Shown here piece after piece: positions 35,199 through 43,735 of a DNA stretch of 64,000 nucleotides (position 1 is the first letter of the stretch; each line of letters begins with the position of its first letter). The translations under genes were made by a program, and so were the position numbers. The notes under the pieces were generated by a model. The model was not told where the DNA came from. It did no database searches and saw nothing but the letters and a program-made list of their open reading frames with translations. Where the stretch lies: NCBI GenBank assembly GCA_937926175.1, contig CALANV010000030.1:62001-126000 (forward strand), read 5' to 3'. Source of the stretch: an uncultured Rhodospirillales bacterium (GTDB lineage: Bacteria; Pseudomonadota; Alphaproteobacteria; CACIAM-22H2).

Positions 35199-35951
35199 CT
35201 AGTCCTTCGGTCGCAGGAGCACACGCGCGCGATCGAGATCGGCCGGCGTATCGACGCCGAGCGGCACCGTGTCCACTAGCGCGACGTCGATGCGCATGCC
35301 GGCTTCGAGTGCGCGCAACTGCTCCAGGCGCTCGCGCCGCTCCAGCGTGCCGGGCGGCAGCCTCACGAACCGCGCGAGCGCGGCACGCCGATAGGCGTAG
35401 AGCCCGATGTGGTGATAGTGCGGCCCCGGTCCGGCCGGCACCGTCGCCCGGCTGAAATAGAGCGCGCGCCCGATCGGCGGCCGGTCGCCGCTCGCCGCTC
35501 GTTCGAACGCGGACACGACCTTGGTCACGTTGGGATCGGTCCGCTCCTCGTCGCGGGTGATTTCGGCCGCGATCGTGCCGATATCGACGTCCTCGTCCTC
35601 GAGCGGCGCCAGCACGGCGCGCACGGCACGGGCCTCGATCGTCGGCAGGTCGCCCTGAACGTTTAGCACGGCGTCGAAGCGCCCATCCGGATCGAAACGC
35701 TCGACGGCCTCGTGGACCCGGTCCGAGCCGGAGGGATGGTCGGGCCGCGTGAGAATCGCCTTGCCGCCGGCGGCCTCTACCGCGGCGGTGATTTCGGGTT
35801 CGGCGGCGGCGACCACGACGGGACCGAGATCGGCCTCGCAGGCGCGCCGCCAGACGTGGACGATCATCGGCTCGCCATGAATGTCGGCGAGCGGCTTGCC
35901 GGGAAGCCGCGTCGCCTGCAGGCGCGCAGGGATGACGATGATCGGGCGCAT
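35199..35951 (-). CDS. kdsB: 3-deoxy-manno-octulosonate cytidylyltransferase
   Basis: 250 residues of the KdsB family, which makes CMP-KDO for lipopolysaccharide core. The N-terminal motif IVIPARLQATRLPGKPLADI binds CTP; internal blocks VQGDLPTIEA and HIGLYAYRR are typical. The ATG at 35951 is chosen; a TTG three codons earlier is open but has no ribosome binding site. Presence implies a KDO-containing LPS. It precedes pheA and is divergent from cycM. Confidence 0.95.
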   Translation of the reverse strand: MRPIIVIPARLQATRLPGKPLADIHGEPMIVHVWRRACEADLGPVVVAAAEPEITAAVEAAGGKAILTRPDHPSGSDRVHEAVERFDPDGRFDAVLNVQGDLPTIEARAVRAVLAPLEDEDVDIGTIAAEITRDEERTDPNVTKVVSAFERAASGDRPPIGRALYFSRATVPAGPGPHYHHIGLYAYRRAALARFVRLPPGTLERRERLEQLRALEAGMRIDVALVDTVPLGVDTPADLDRARVLLRPKD

Positions 35952-36087
35952 GAGTGGCAAAGGCTTGTCGGGATGGCGTGTCGGAATCTGGAAACTGCGG
36001 CGTTTGGTCGCGGGGCGGCCGGTCGGACCGTAGACGGGGCGGGTTGGCGGATGGTGGGGCGCACAGTATAACGGCCGCGTCTAAACC

Positions 36088-36129
36088 GGAACCCCTTGCG
36101 GTCGCAAGCGCATTCCGGCAGGGGGTTCC
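36088..36129. promoter_or_regulatory. inverted repeat in the divergent kdsB/cycM gap
   Basis: GGAACCCC (36088-36095) and GGGGTTCC (36122-36129) form an 8-bp inverted repeat with 26 nt between, which itself contains the palindrome TTGCGGTCGCAA. It could be an operator or an mRNA leader structure for cycM. No known regulator site recognised. Confidence 0.3.
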
Positions 36130-36236
36130 TCTCGGGTCAGGTTTTCGCGGTTGAACCGTCGAGTGCCGGGCGGATAGATTTTCGCCGCTTCGTGCCCGCG
36201 TTTCGGTCGCTTCAGAGAGCCGGAGACAAGACACAC

Positions 36237-36773
36237 ATGGACTCGTTCGAATGGAACAAGGTCGCAGGCGCGTTTCTCTCCGCCCTGCTCGTCGTGACCG
36301 CCCTCGGGTTCGTCGGTCGGATGCTGGTATCGCCGCACCGGCTCGAGAAAAACGTCTATGTCGTCGCCGGCGTCGAGCGTGAGGCGCCGACGCAGCAGGC
36401 GGCGGCCGCCCCGACGGTCGAGCCCATCGAGCCGCTGCTGGCGTCGGCCAATGCCCAGGCGGGCCAAAGCGTCGCAAAGCAGTGTACCTCGTGCCACACG
36501 TTCGAGAAGGGAGGCGCCAACCGCGTCGGCCCCAATCTCTGGGGTGTGGTCGGCGCCGACAAGGGGCACGCCCAGGGCTTCAACTACTCGCAGGCGATGC
36601 AGAACGCGGAGGGCACCTGGAGCTACGAGGATTTGAACAAGTTTCTCGCCAATCCTAAGGAATTCATGCCGGGAACACGGATGGCCTTCGCTGGCATCCG
36701 CAAGGCCGAGGATCGCGCCAACCTGATCGCCTGGCTGCGGATGCAGAGCGACAACCCGCCGCCTCTGCCCTGA
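36237..36773 (+). CDS. cycM: membrane-anchored cytochrome c (CycM type)
   Basis: 178 residues. One N-terminal membrane anchor (about 8-28), a Pro/Ala-rich linker, then a class I cytochrome c domain with haem site CTSCH (Cys83, Cys86, His87) and axial Met149 in MPGTRMAF. CycM links the bc1 complex with aa3-type oxidase in related bacteria. The anchor keeps it at the periplasmic face. Divergent position to kdsB is conserved in Alphaproteobacteria. The ATG at 36237 starts just before the anchor; the open frame upstream is not used. Confidence 0.93.
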   Translation: MDSFEWNKVAGAFLSALLVVTALGFVGRMLVSPHRLEKNVYVVAGVEREAPTQQAAAAPTVEPIEPLLASANAQAGQSVAKQCTSCHTFEKGGANRVGPNLWGVVGADKGHAQGFNYSQAMQNAEGTWSYEDLNKFLANPKEFMPGTRMAFAGIRKAEDRANLIAWLRMQSDNPPPLP

Positions 36774-36786
36774 TCAATCGCCGGGT

Positions 36787-36818
36787 CCGGCCGGCGGCCG
36801 TTTCGGCATGCCGGCCGG
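36787..36818. terminator. strong hairpin after cycM
   Basis: A perfect 9-bp stem CCGGCCGGC/GCCGGCCGG (36787-36795 and 36810-36818) whose loop contains a second small stem GCCG-TTT-CGGC. It begins 14 nt after the cycM stop. No T-run, but position and strength suggest transcript termination. Confidence 0.5.
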
Positions 36819-36896
36819 CCATCGGGATTTCAACCGGAAATCACGCCGATTCCACGGCCGTCTTCAGACTAGCTTAACGGTTCCGGCCGTCTAATG

Positions 36897-36925
36897 GGCT
36901 CGTTCCGCCCAGGGAGGGACGAGCC
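36897..36925 (+). promoter_or_regulatory. hairpin presenting the ribosome binding site in its loop
   Basis: GGCTCGT (36897-36903) pairs perfectly with ACGAGCC (36919-36925), which ends immediately before the ATG at 36926. The Shine-Dalgarno AGGGAGGG (36911-36918) fills the loop. Translation could be modulated by opening or stabilising this hairpin. Structural inference only. Confidence 0.4.
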
Positions 36926-37429
36926 ATGCAACAAACCCCTTGCGAAGGCGCTGTCGCTCCGAGCATCCCGCCCTTGCGCATCGCCGCGCCAGAGGACCTC
37001 GAACGCCGGGCCTGCTCCATCGCCGTCCAGTACTGGCGCGGCATCGCCGGCGCGCAACGCTATCCTTCCCGCCGTCAGGTCACACAGGAAAGCGCGCGCG
37101 AGCTGTGGGACCATCTTTTCATCATCCAGGTTGCGTCGAATCCGGCGGACAGCATCTTCGTCCAGGCCGGCGCCGTGCTGTCCCGTGCACTCGGCCGCGA
37201 CCCGACCGGACACAAGGTGGCAGACATGCTGCCGCATGACGTGGTCGCGCGGGCCCTCTATTTCCAACGGACGTCATGTGACCTCATGGCACCGATCGAC
37301 GAAGCCGGCAAATGGACCCGGCCGGATGGCACGACGTTGCTCTACCGCTCGGTCGTGATGCCGCTCAGCGACGATCAACGCTCGGCGAACTATTTGCTGG
37401 GCGCGTTCAGCTACCGCCCCGTCGCCTGA
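36926..37429 (+). CDS. PAS-domain-like protein
   Basis: 167 residues, single domain. The pattern (ELWDHLFIIQV, GRDPTGHKVADMLP, GTTLLYRSVVMPLSDD) fits the PAS_5/DUF1488-like alphaproteobacterial PAS family, mostly without known output domain. No kinase, GGDEF or DNA-binding part is attached. The start has a strong Shine-Dalgarno held in a hairpin. The 3' end overlaps the converging PRC remnant. Ligand unknown. Confidence 0.7.
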   Translation: MQQTPCEGAVAPSIPPLRIAAPEDLERRACSIAVQYWRGIAGAQRYPSRRQVTQESARELWDHLFIIQVASNPADSIFVQAGAVLSRALGRDPTGHKVADMLPHDVVARALYFQRTSCDLMAPIDEAGKWTRPDGTTLLYRSVVMPLSDDQRSANYLLGAFSYRPVA

Positions 37430-37982
37430 CGCACGACGGCCGGACGCACGCGTAGCCGAAGAGAAAACGCCCCGGCCCCGCCGCGTCCGTCGTTCTGCCC
37501 CGTTCAACGCGCCGGTGGCGCTGCCGGACCGGTGGCCGGAGCACCCGACCGCTGATGGGCCGCCTCGGCTGCCGTCCCTGCCGCGCGCCCGCCCGATCGG
37601 CCTCGGCCTGCCTGTCCTCCTTCGTCCTGAAGGCGGGTGCCTCTGCGAGTAGATCCTTGTTCATCGAGACCATCGCCGATTCGCCGTCGGCCGCGATCCT
37701 GACCTGCTCCCACGGCCTGGCGACGTGCTTGTCGCCGATCCCGAGGAAGCCGCGTGAACCGAACACGTGGACCAAGCGTGATCCCGCCCCGTCTCCCAAG
37801 ATCTTGTAATGCGGGTCGGCCGAACCAACCACCAGTGGTTCATCCGATCTCTGCTGAGAGCGCGCTGAAGTCGACGGAAGTTCCGGCGGGGCGGCACCCC
37901 GCCCGCCAGCCACGGCAGACGCGGGCGCGATCGAAATTCCTTTCGTCGTCCGCAAGCTCGCGCCATCTTCTGGCGAAGACAC
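37407..37982 (-). pseudogene. PRC-barrel domain gene, apparently decayed
   Basis: The central part is unmistakable PRC-barrel sequence (RGFLGIGDKHVARPWEQVRI, then SMNKDLLAEAPAF). The first half of the barrel is shortened (LVVGSADPHYKILGDG), no signal peptide precedes it, and after EADRAG the frame turns into Arg-rich, unnatural sequence, while another frame continues with a plausible Ala-rich tail ending at 37504. This suggests an internal deletion plus a 3' frameshift. PRC-barrel proteins of this kind are usually periplasmic. It could still be a functional short variant. Confidence 0.5.
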
Positions 37983-37996
37983 AAACGACCGCTGCC

Positions 37997-38770
37997 ATGG
38001 CCGAACGCCTCGACGCCTATATCCAGCTTGCCGAGCGCCTCGCCGACCGCGCCGGCGCCATCATACGCCGCCATTTCCGCACCCAGTTCACGGTCGACGA
38101 CAAATCCGACCTTTCGCCCGTGACCATCGCCGACCGCGAAGCGGAGCTGGCAATGCGGGAGCTCATCGCGGCGACATTTCCCGAGCACGGCATCATCGGC
38201 GAAGAACATGGCCGCGAGCGCGAGGGTGCAAGCCATGTCTGGGTGATCGATCCGATCGATGGGACGAAGTCGTTCATCACCGGCCGTCCGCTCTTCGGTT
38301 CGCTCATCGCGCTGTGCCGGGAAGGACGTCCGGTCGTCGGCGTGATCGACTGTCCCGCGATCGGCGAGCGCTGGGTGGGCGCCTATGGACATCCGACGCT
38401 GCACCAGGGCAGGCCGGTGCGCACGCGCCCCTGCGACGCACTGGCCCGTGCTGCGCTCTACTGCACCTCGCCGCACATGTTCGACGGCGACGACTTCACC
38501 CGCTTCGAGCGCGTGCGCCGGCAGGTGAAACTGCCGATGTATGGCGGCGACTGCTATGCCTACGGCCTGGTGGCGAGCGGCTTCGCCGATCTCGTCATCG
38601 AGGCGGGCCTGAAAGTCTACGACTACGCCGCGATCGTTCCCATCGTCGAGGGCGCCGGCGGCACCATGACGGACTGGCAGGGCCGCGCGCTCGATCTGTC
38701 ATCCGACGGGCGCGTGGTCGTCGCCGGCGACGCGCGCGTGCATGCACAGGCCTTGGCCCTGCTGCAATGA
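37997..38770 (+). CDS. hisN: histidinol-phosphatase, inositol monophosphatase family
   Basis: 257 residues, IMPase fold with the metal site IGEEHG, the DPIDGTKSF motif and the GGDCYAYGLVASG segment typical of HisN histidinol-phosphatases rather than general inositol monophosphatases. It performs the dephosphorylation step of histidine synthesis. The stop overlaps the DUF3750 start by 4 nt, so the two are coupled. Other his genes are not in view. Confidence 0.9.
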   Translation: MAERLDAYIQLAERLADRAGAIIRRHFRTQFTVDDKSDLSPVTIADREAELAMRELIAATFPEHGIIGEEHGREREGASHVWVIDPIDGTKSFITGRPLFGSLIALCREGRPVVGVIDCPAIGERWVGAYGHPTLHQGRPVRTRPCDALARAALYCTSPHMFDGDDFTRFERVRRQVKLPMYGGDCYAYGLVASGFADLVIEAGLKVYDYAAIVPIVEGAGGTMTDWQGRALDLSSDGRVVVAGDARVHAQALALLQ

Positions 38771-39510
38771 AGCGCGCCATCGCCCTCTTCGTCCTGCTGT
38801 TTCTGGCACCGATCGGCGTGAACTCGGCGATCATCGAACGCACCGGCGAATCCTGGATGACGGCCCGTCGCGACGCGACGGGGCTAGCGCCGGACCCGGC
38901 GACGACACCCGAAGCGGTCGTCCAGGTTTATGCGGCGCGGGCGTTCGACTGGCGCGGCATCTTCAGCGTCCATACCTGGATCGTGGTGAAGCCGACGGGC
39001 GCCGACGCCTATACCCGGTACGAAGTCATGGGGTGGGGTGTGGCCCGCGGCGTACCGTCGATCCGGATCAACCGCATGGGACCTGACAATTACTGGTTCG
39101 GCAGCCGACCGACGGTGCTGCTCGACCGCCGCGGCCCCGGCGTCGATGCCCTGATCGAAAAGATCAAGGCAGCCGTCCAGTCCTATCCCTATCCCGACTT
39201 CTATCGCACCTGGCCCGGTCCCAACAGCAACACGTTCATCGCCCACATCGCCCGCGAGGTGCCCGAGCTCGGCCTCGAGATGCCGAACAACGCCGTCGGG
39301 AAGGATTTCCTGACCGGGACGATCGTCGCGCCGAGCCCCAGCGGCACCGGCTTCCAGCTTTCGCTGTTCGGTCTGGCCGGGATTCTGCTGGCGGTCGACG
39401 AAGGCATCGAGGTGAACCTGCTGGGCCTCAGCTTCGGCATCGACGTCACCGATCCCGCGCTCAAGCTGCCCGGCATCGGGCGGATCGGCCTCGTTCCGGG
39501 ATCCTGGTGA
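38767..39510 (+). CDS. DUF3750 domain protein
   Basis: 247 residues. One N-terminal hydrophobic segment (AIALFVLLFLAPIGVN) as signal or anchor, then a DUF3750 domain with conserved HTWIVVKP, YWFGSRP and WPGPNSNTFIAH motifs. The family has unknown function; the pattern of conserved His, Asn and Cys-free motifs resembles NlpC/P60-like folds, but no catalytic Cys is seen. Translationally coupled to hisN. Confidence 0.82.
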   Translation: MKRAIALFVLLFLAPIGVNSAIIERTGESWMTARRDATGLAPDPATTPEAVVQVYAARAFDWRGIFSVHTWIVVKPTGADAYTRYEVMGWGVARGVPSIRINRMGPDNYWFGSRPTVLLDRRGPGVDALIEKIKAAVQSYPYPDFYRTWPGPNSNTFIAHIAREVPELGLEMPNNAVGKDFLTGTIVAPSPSGTGFQLSLFGLAGILLAVDEGIEVNLLGLSFGIDVTDPALKLPGIGRIGLVPGSW

Positions 39511-39537
39511 TAAAAAATCGGGCGCCGCAAGCGCCCG
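39511..39537 (-). terminator. intrinsic terminator on the minus strand
   Basis: Read on the minus strand: stem CGGGCGC/GCGCCCG with loop TTGCG, then ATTTTTTA. This is a textbook Rho-independent terminator, but it faces left, into the end of a plus-strand gene, and no minus-strand gene lies to its right for over 6 kb. Confidence 0.6.
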
Positions 39538-39630
39538 GAACGCCGGTCATGCCCCAAAAGTGCCCCGTTTCGGTGCTTTCCCTTGCCCCAGGGACGCCAT
39601 CAGGACAGAGTTGGGACATTCGTTAACAGC

Positions 39631-41499
39631 ATGAGATCGGCCATGCCGTTCCTCGGACGCGCCGCCGGCCTGCTTGCGCTCGCCGGCCTCCTTGCCGCAT
39701 CGCCCGGGTCGGCGCAGACCCAGGCCCCCGATGCCGGCGGTGCTACCGTCACCGTCGCACACGCGATCGCCATGCACGGCGACGTGAAGTACGGACCCGA
39801 TTTCAAGCACTTCGCCTACGCGGACCCGAACGCGGTGAAGGGCGGCGAAGTGAAGTTCCATGCCATCGGCACGTTCGACAATCTCAATCCGTTCATCCTG
39901 CGTGGCGTCGCGGCCGTCGGCTCGGCGGCGATCTACGACCGGCTGATGACCGCGTCGGCCGACGAACCGTTTACCGAGTACTGCCTGGTCTGCGAGACGG
40001 TCGAGGTACCGGCGGATCGTTCTTGGGTCGCGTTCAACCTGCGGCCCGAAGCACGGTTTCACGACGGCAGGCCGATCACGGTCGAGGACGTCATCTGGAC
40101 GTTCGAGACGCTCAAGACCAAGGGCCATCCGTTCTACCGCTCGTATTACGCCAGCGTGGCGAAGGCCGAGAAGGTGGGCGAGCGAAAGGTCCGCTTCACG
40201 TTCTCGGGCGGCATCAACCGCGAACTGCCGCTGATCGTCGGCCAGCTGCCGGTACTGCCCAAGCACTATTGGGAAGGGCGCGAGTTCGACAAGACCACGC
40301 TCGAGCCGCCGCTCGGCTCCGGCCCCTACAGGATCGATTCCTTCGAGGCCGGCCGCTACATCACACTGCGGCGCGTGCCGGACTACTGGGGCGCAAAGCT
40401 GCCGGTCAATGTCGGCCACCACAACTTCGACGTCATCCGCTACGATTACTACCGCGACAACACGGTCGCGCTCGAGGCGTTCAAGGCCGGCGAGTACGAC
40501 TTGCGCGTCGAGAACCAGGCGCTCGCCTGGGCGACCGGGTATGACAGCCCGGCGCGCGCGGCCGGACTCTTCAAGCTCGAGGAGCTGCCGTTCGAGCGGA
40601 CCACCGGCATGCAGGGCTTCGTCATGAACATGCGCCGGCCCCTGTTCCAGGACCGGCGCGTGCGCGAAGCGATGGCGTACGCGTTCGACTTCGAATGGTC
40701 GAACAAGAACCTGTTCCATGGCGCCTACACGCGCACGCGCAGTTATTTCGACAACTCAGAGCTTGCGGCGCGCGGCCTGCCGGGGCCGGAGGAGCTGAAG
40801 CTGCTGGAGCCGCTGCGCGGCAAGATCCCCGACGAGGTGTTCACCAAGGAGTACAACCCGCCGAAGACCGACGGCTCGGGCAACTGGCGCGAGAACCAGC
40901 GGGTGGCGCTGCGGCTCCTGCGCGAGGCCGGCTACAAGTTCGAGAACCAGCGCCTCGTCGGCCCCGACGGCAATCCGGTGAGCTTCGAGATCCTGCTCAA
41001 CAGCCCGCAGTTCGAGCGCGTCATGTTGCCCTATGCCGAGAACCTGAAACGGCTCGGCATCGAGGCCCGCGTCCGCACGGTCGATCCGGCACAGTACCAA
41101 CGGCGCATGGACGAGTTCGACTTCGACATGACGGTCGACGTCTTCGCGCAGTCGGAGTCCCCGGGCAACGAGCAGCGCGACTATTGGAGCTCCCGTGCGG
41201 CCGACACGCCCGGCAGCCGCAACACGGCCGGCATCAAGTCCGACGCGATCGATTTCCTGATCGAGGCCATCATCAGCGCACCCGATCGCGACAGCCTCGT
41301 GGTTCGCACGCGGGCCCTCGACCGGGTGCTGCAATGGGGCCACTACGTCGTCCCCAACTGGCACACCCGCGTCACGCGCGTCGCCTACTGGGACCGCTTC
41401 GCACGGCCCGCGATCACGCCGGATGTCGGCTTCCTTTCGTCCGTCTGGTGGGTCGACCCGCAGAAGGACGCCGCACTCAAGGCGAAGCGCGGCCGCTGA
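39631..41499 (+). CDS. yejA: peptide/oligopeptide ABC transporter substrate-binding protein YejA
   Basis: 622 residues with a cleavable signal peptide (ends about PGSAQ, residue 29), SBP_bac_5 family. YejA homologues are longer than most OppA-type proteins, as here, and carry MHGDVKYGPDFKHFAYADP near the N terminus. YejABEF takes up peptides including microcin C and, in some pathogens, antimicrobial peptides. The ATG at 39631 places the signal correctly; the open frame begins 48 nt earlier. It is first of a four-gene operon. Confidence 0.93.
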   Translation: MRSAMPFLGRAAGLLALAGLLAASPGSAQTQAPDAGGATVTVAHAIAMHGDVKYGPDFKHFAYADPNAVKGGEVKFHAIGTFDNLNPFILRGVAAVGSAAIYDRLMTASADEPFTEYCLVCETVEVPADRSWVAFNLRPEARFHDGRPITVEDVIWTFETLKTKGHPFYRSYYASVAKAEKVGERKVRFTFSGGINRELPLIVGQLPVLPKHYWEGREFDKTTLEPPLGSGPYRIDSFEAGRYITLRRVPDYWGAKLPVNVGHHNFDVIRYDYYRDNTVALEAFKAGEYDLRVENQALAWATGYDSPARAAGLFKLEELPFERTTGMQGFVMNMRRPLFQDRRVREAMAYAFDFEWSNKNLFHGAYTRTRSYFDNSELAARGLPGPEELKLLEPLRGKIPDEVFTKEYNPPKTDGSGNWRENQRVALRLLREAGYKFENQRLVGPDGNPVSFEILLNSPQFERVMLPYAENLKRLGIEARVRTVDPAQYQRRMDEFDFDMTVDVFAQSESPGNEQRDYWSSRAADTPGSRNTAGIKSDAIDFLIEAIISAPDRDSLVVRTRALDRVLQWGHYVVPNWHTRVTRVAYWDRFARPAITPDVGFLSSVWWVDPQKDAALKAKRGR

Positions 41500-41542
41500 C
41501 GCCCATGCATCCGGCCTCCGTCCCCTGCCGTCAGGACCCCCG

Positions 41543-42652
41543 ATGCTCGCCTATATCATCCGGCGCCTGCTGCTGCTGATCCCGACCCTGTTCGGGATCA
41601 TGGTGATCAACTTCGCCATCGTGCAGGTGGCGCCGGGCGGCCCCATCGACGTCGTCATCGCACAGCTCCGCGGCACGGCAACGGACCCCACGCAGCGCTT
41701 CACCGGCGGCCAGGGCGAGCTCGTGCAGGGTCAGTCCGACCGCGGCGGCACCGGCACGACCGGCGAAGCCGCGAAATACCGGGGCGCCCGCGGCATCGAC
41801 CCGGCCCTGATCAAGGAGCTGGAGAAGACGTTCGGCTTCGACCGGCCGATGCACGAGCGTTTCGTCCTGATGATGGGACGCTATTTGACCTTCGACTTCG
41901 GCACCTCGTTCTTCCGCGACCGCCGCGTCGTCGATCTCATCCTGGAGAAAATGCCGGTCTCGATCTCGCTGGGACTGTGGAGCACGCTTCTCATCTATCT
42001 GATCTCGATCCCGCTCGGCATCCGCAAGGCGGTGCGCGACGGTTCCCGCTTCGACGTGTGGACGTCGAGCGTGATCATAATCGGATATGCGATTCCGAGC
42101 TTCCTGTTCGCGGTCCTGCTGATCGTGCTGTTCGCCGGCGGCAGCTTCCTGCAGATCTTTCCGCTGCGCGGCCTGGTCTCGGAGAACTTCGCCGAGCTGC
42201 CGTGGTGGGGCAAGGTGCTGGACTACGCCTGGCACATGGTGCTGCCGGTAACGGCGCTCGTCATCGGCGGCTTCGCCGGCCTGACGATGCTGACGAAGAA
42301 CTCGTTCATGGACGAGATCAACAAGCAGTACGTGATCACCGCACGCGCCAAGGGCCTGACGGAGCGGCGCGTCCTCTACGGACACGTCTTCCGGAACGCG
42401 ATGCTGCTGATCATCGCCGGGTTTCCGGGCGCGTTCGTGAGCATCCTCTTCACCGGCGCACTCCTAATCGAGATCATCTTCTCGCTCGATGGGCTGGGAC
42501 TGCTCGGGTTCGAAGCCGCGATCAATCGCGACTATCCGATCATGTTCGCGACGCTCTACTTCTTTACGCTGCTCGGGCTCCTGATGAAGATCGTGAGCGA
42601 CCTCACCTATACGCTCGTCGATCCGCGGATCGATTTCGAGGCACGGGGCTGA
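41543..42652 (+). CDS. yejB: ABC transporter permease YejB
   Basis: 369 residues, about six membrane helices. Typical DppB-like start (YIIRRLLLLIPTLFGIMVINF), then a large periplasmic insert rich in Gly/Gln (about 45-100) characteristic of YejB, and the EAA loop (ARAKGLTERRVLYGHVFRNAML). It forms the channel with YejE. The ATG lies 43 nt after yejA. Confidence 0.93.
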   Translation: MLAYIIRRLLLLIPTLFGIMVINFAIVQVAPGGPIDVVIAQLRGTATDPTQRFTGGQGELVQGQSDRGGTGTTGEAAKYRGARGIDPALIKELEKTFGFDRPMHERFVLMMGRYLTFDFGTSFFRDRRVVDLILEKMPVSISLGLWSTLLIYLISIPLGIRKAVRDGSRFDVWTSSVIIIGYAIPSFLFAVLLIVLFAGGSFLQIFPLRGLVSENFAELPWWGKVLDYAWHMVLPVTALVIGGFAGLTMLTKNSFMDEINKQYVITARAKGLTERRVLYGHVFRNAMLLIIAGFPGAFVSILFTGALLIEIIFSLDGLGLLGFEAAINRDYPIMFATLYFFTLLGLLMKIVSDLTYTLVDPRIDFEARG

Positions 42653-42655
42653 ACG

Positions 42656-43708
42656 TTGCACGAGGTGATCCACAAACGACGCCCCTGGCTGTCGCCGCTC
42701 GCCCGCCGGCGGCTGGCCAATTTCCGCGCGAACCGTCGCGGGTTCTGGTCGCTGTGGATCTTCCTGCTGCTCTTCACGGTATCGCTGTTCGCCGAGTTCA
42801 TCGCCAACGACAAGCCGATCCTCGTTCGCTACGACGGCGCGTTCTACATGCCGATCTTCAGGTCGTATCCCGAGACGACCTTCGGCGGCGAATTTCCGAC
42901 CGAGGCGGATTACCGCGATCCCTACGTGATCGAGCTGATCCAGGAAAAGGGCTGGATGGTCTGGCCCCTCATTCCGTTCAGCTACAACACGATCAACTTC
43001 GACCTGCCGCAACCTGCGCCTTCGCCGCCGACATCCGTCAATTGGCTCGGCACCGACGACCAGGGCCGCGACGTGCTGGCGCGCCTCATCTACGGATTCC
43101 GGATCTCCGTCCTGTTCGGCCTGGCGCTGACGGTCCTGAGTTCGGTGATCGGCATCGTGGCCGGCGCCGTACAGGGCTATTTCGGCGGCTGGACCGACCT
43201 CCTGTTCCAGCGGTTCATCGAGATCTGGTCCGGCCTGCCGCAGCTGTACCTGCTGATCATCCTGGCCGCCTTCGTCCAACCGAACTTCTGGTGGCTGCTC
43301 GGACTTCTGCTCCTGTTCAGCTGGACCGGGCTCGTCGACGTCGTCAGGGCCGAGTTCCTGCGCGCGCGCAACTTCGACTATGTCCGCGCCGCCAAGGCGC
43401 TCGGGGCCAGCGACATCGTCATCATGTTCCGACACGTGCTGCCCAACGCGATGGTCGCCACCCTGACCTTCCTTCCTTTCATCCTGTCGGGATCGATCGT
43501 CGCGCTGGTCTCGCTCGACTTCCTCGGCTTCGGGCTGCCCCCGGGTTCACCGTCGCTGGGCGAGCTCCTGAACCAGGGCAAATCGAACCTGCAGGCGCCG
43601 TGGCTCGGCATCACGTCGTTCCTCGTCATCGCGCTCATCCTCACGCTGCTGGTGTTCATCGGCGAGGCCGTGCGCGATGCCTTCGACCCGCGCAAGGTGT
43701 TCAAGTGA
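42656..43708 (+). CDS. yejE: ABC transporter permease YejE
   Basis: 350 residues, DppC-type permease with an N-terminal OppC-N segment (RRRLANFRANRRGFWSLW), about six helices, the GTDDQGRDVLARLIYGFR motif and EAA loop (AAKALGASDIVIMFRHVLPNAM). The start is TTG 3 nt after the yejB stop; a GTG at 42665 is an alternative. It pairs with YejB. Confidence 0.92.
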   Translation: MHEVIHKRRPWLSPLARRRLANFRANRRGFWSLWIFLLLFTVSLFAEFIANDKPILVRYDGAFYMPIFRSYPETTFGGEFPTEADYRDPYVIELIQEKGWMVWPLIPFSYNTINFDLPQPAPSPPTSVNWLGTDDQGRDVLARLIYGFRISVLFGLALTVLSSVIGIVAGAVQGYFGGWTDLLFQRFIEIWSGLPQLYLLIILAAFVQPNFWWLLGLLLLFSWTGLVDVVRAEFLRARNFDYVRAAKALGASDIVIMFRHVLPNAMVATLTFLPFILSGSIVALVSLDFLGFGLPPGSPSLGELLNQGKSNLQAPWLGITSFLVIALILTLLVFIGEAVRDAFDPRKVFK

Positions 43709-43735
43709 GCGCCGCTTCCGGAGAGCAGAACGTCG

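Noticed and set aside
37661..38476. Minus-strand ORF across hisN
   Set aside because: Opposite intact hisN, no recognisable domain.
39547..40719. Minus-strand ORF that could feed the minus-strand terminator at 39511-39537
   Set aside because: Its translation is Arg/Asp/Val-rich shadow sequence of yejA; no start signal. A non-coding transcript remains possible.
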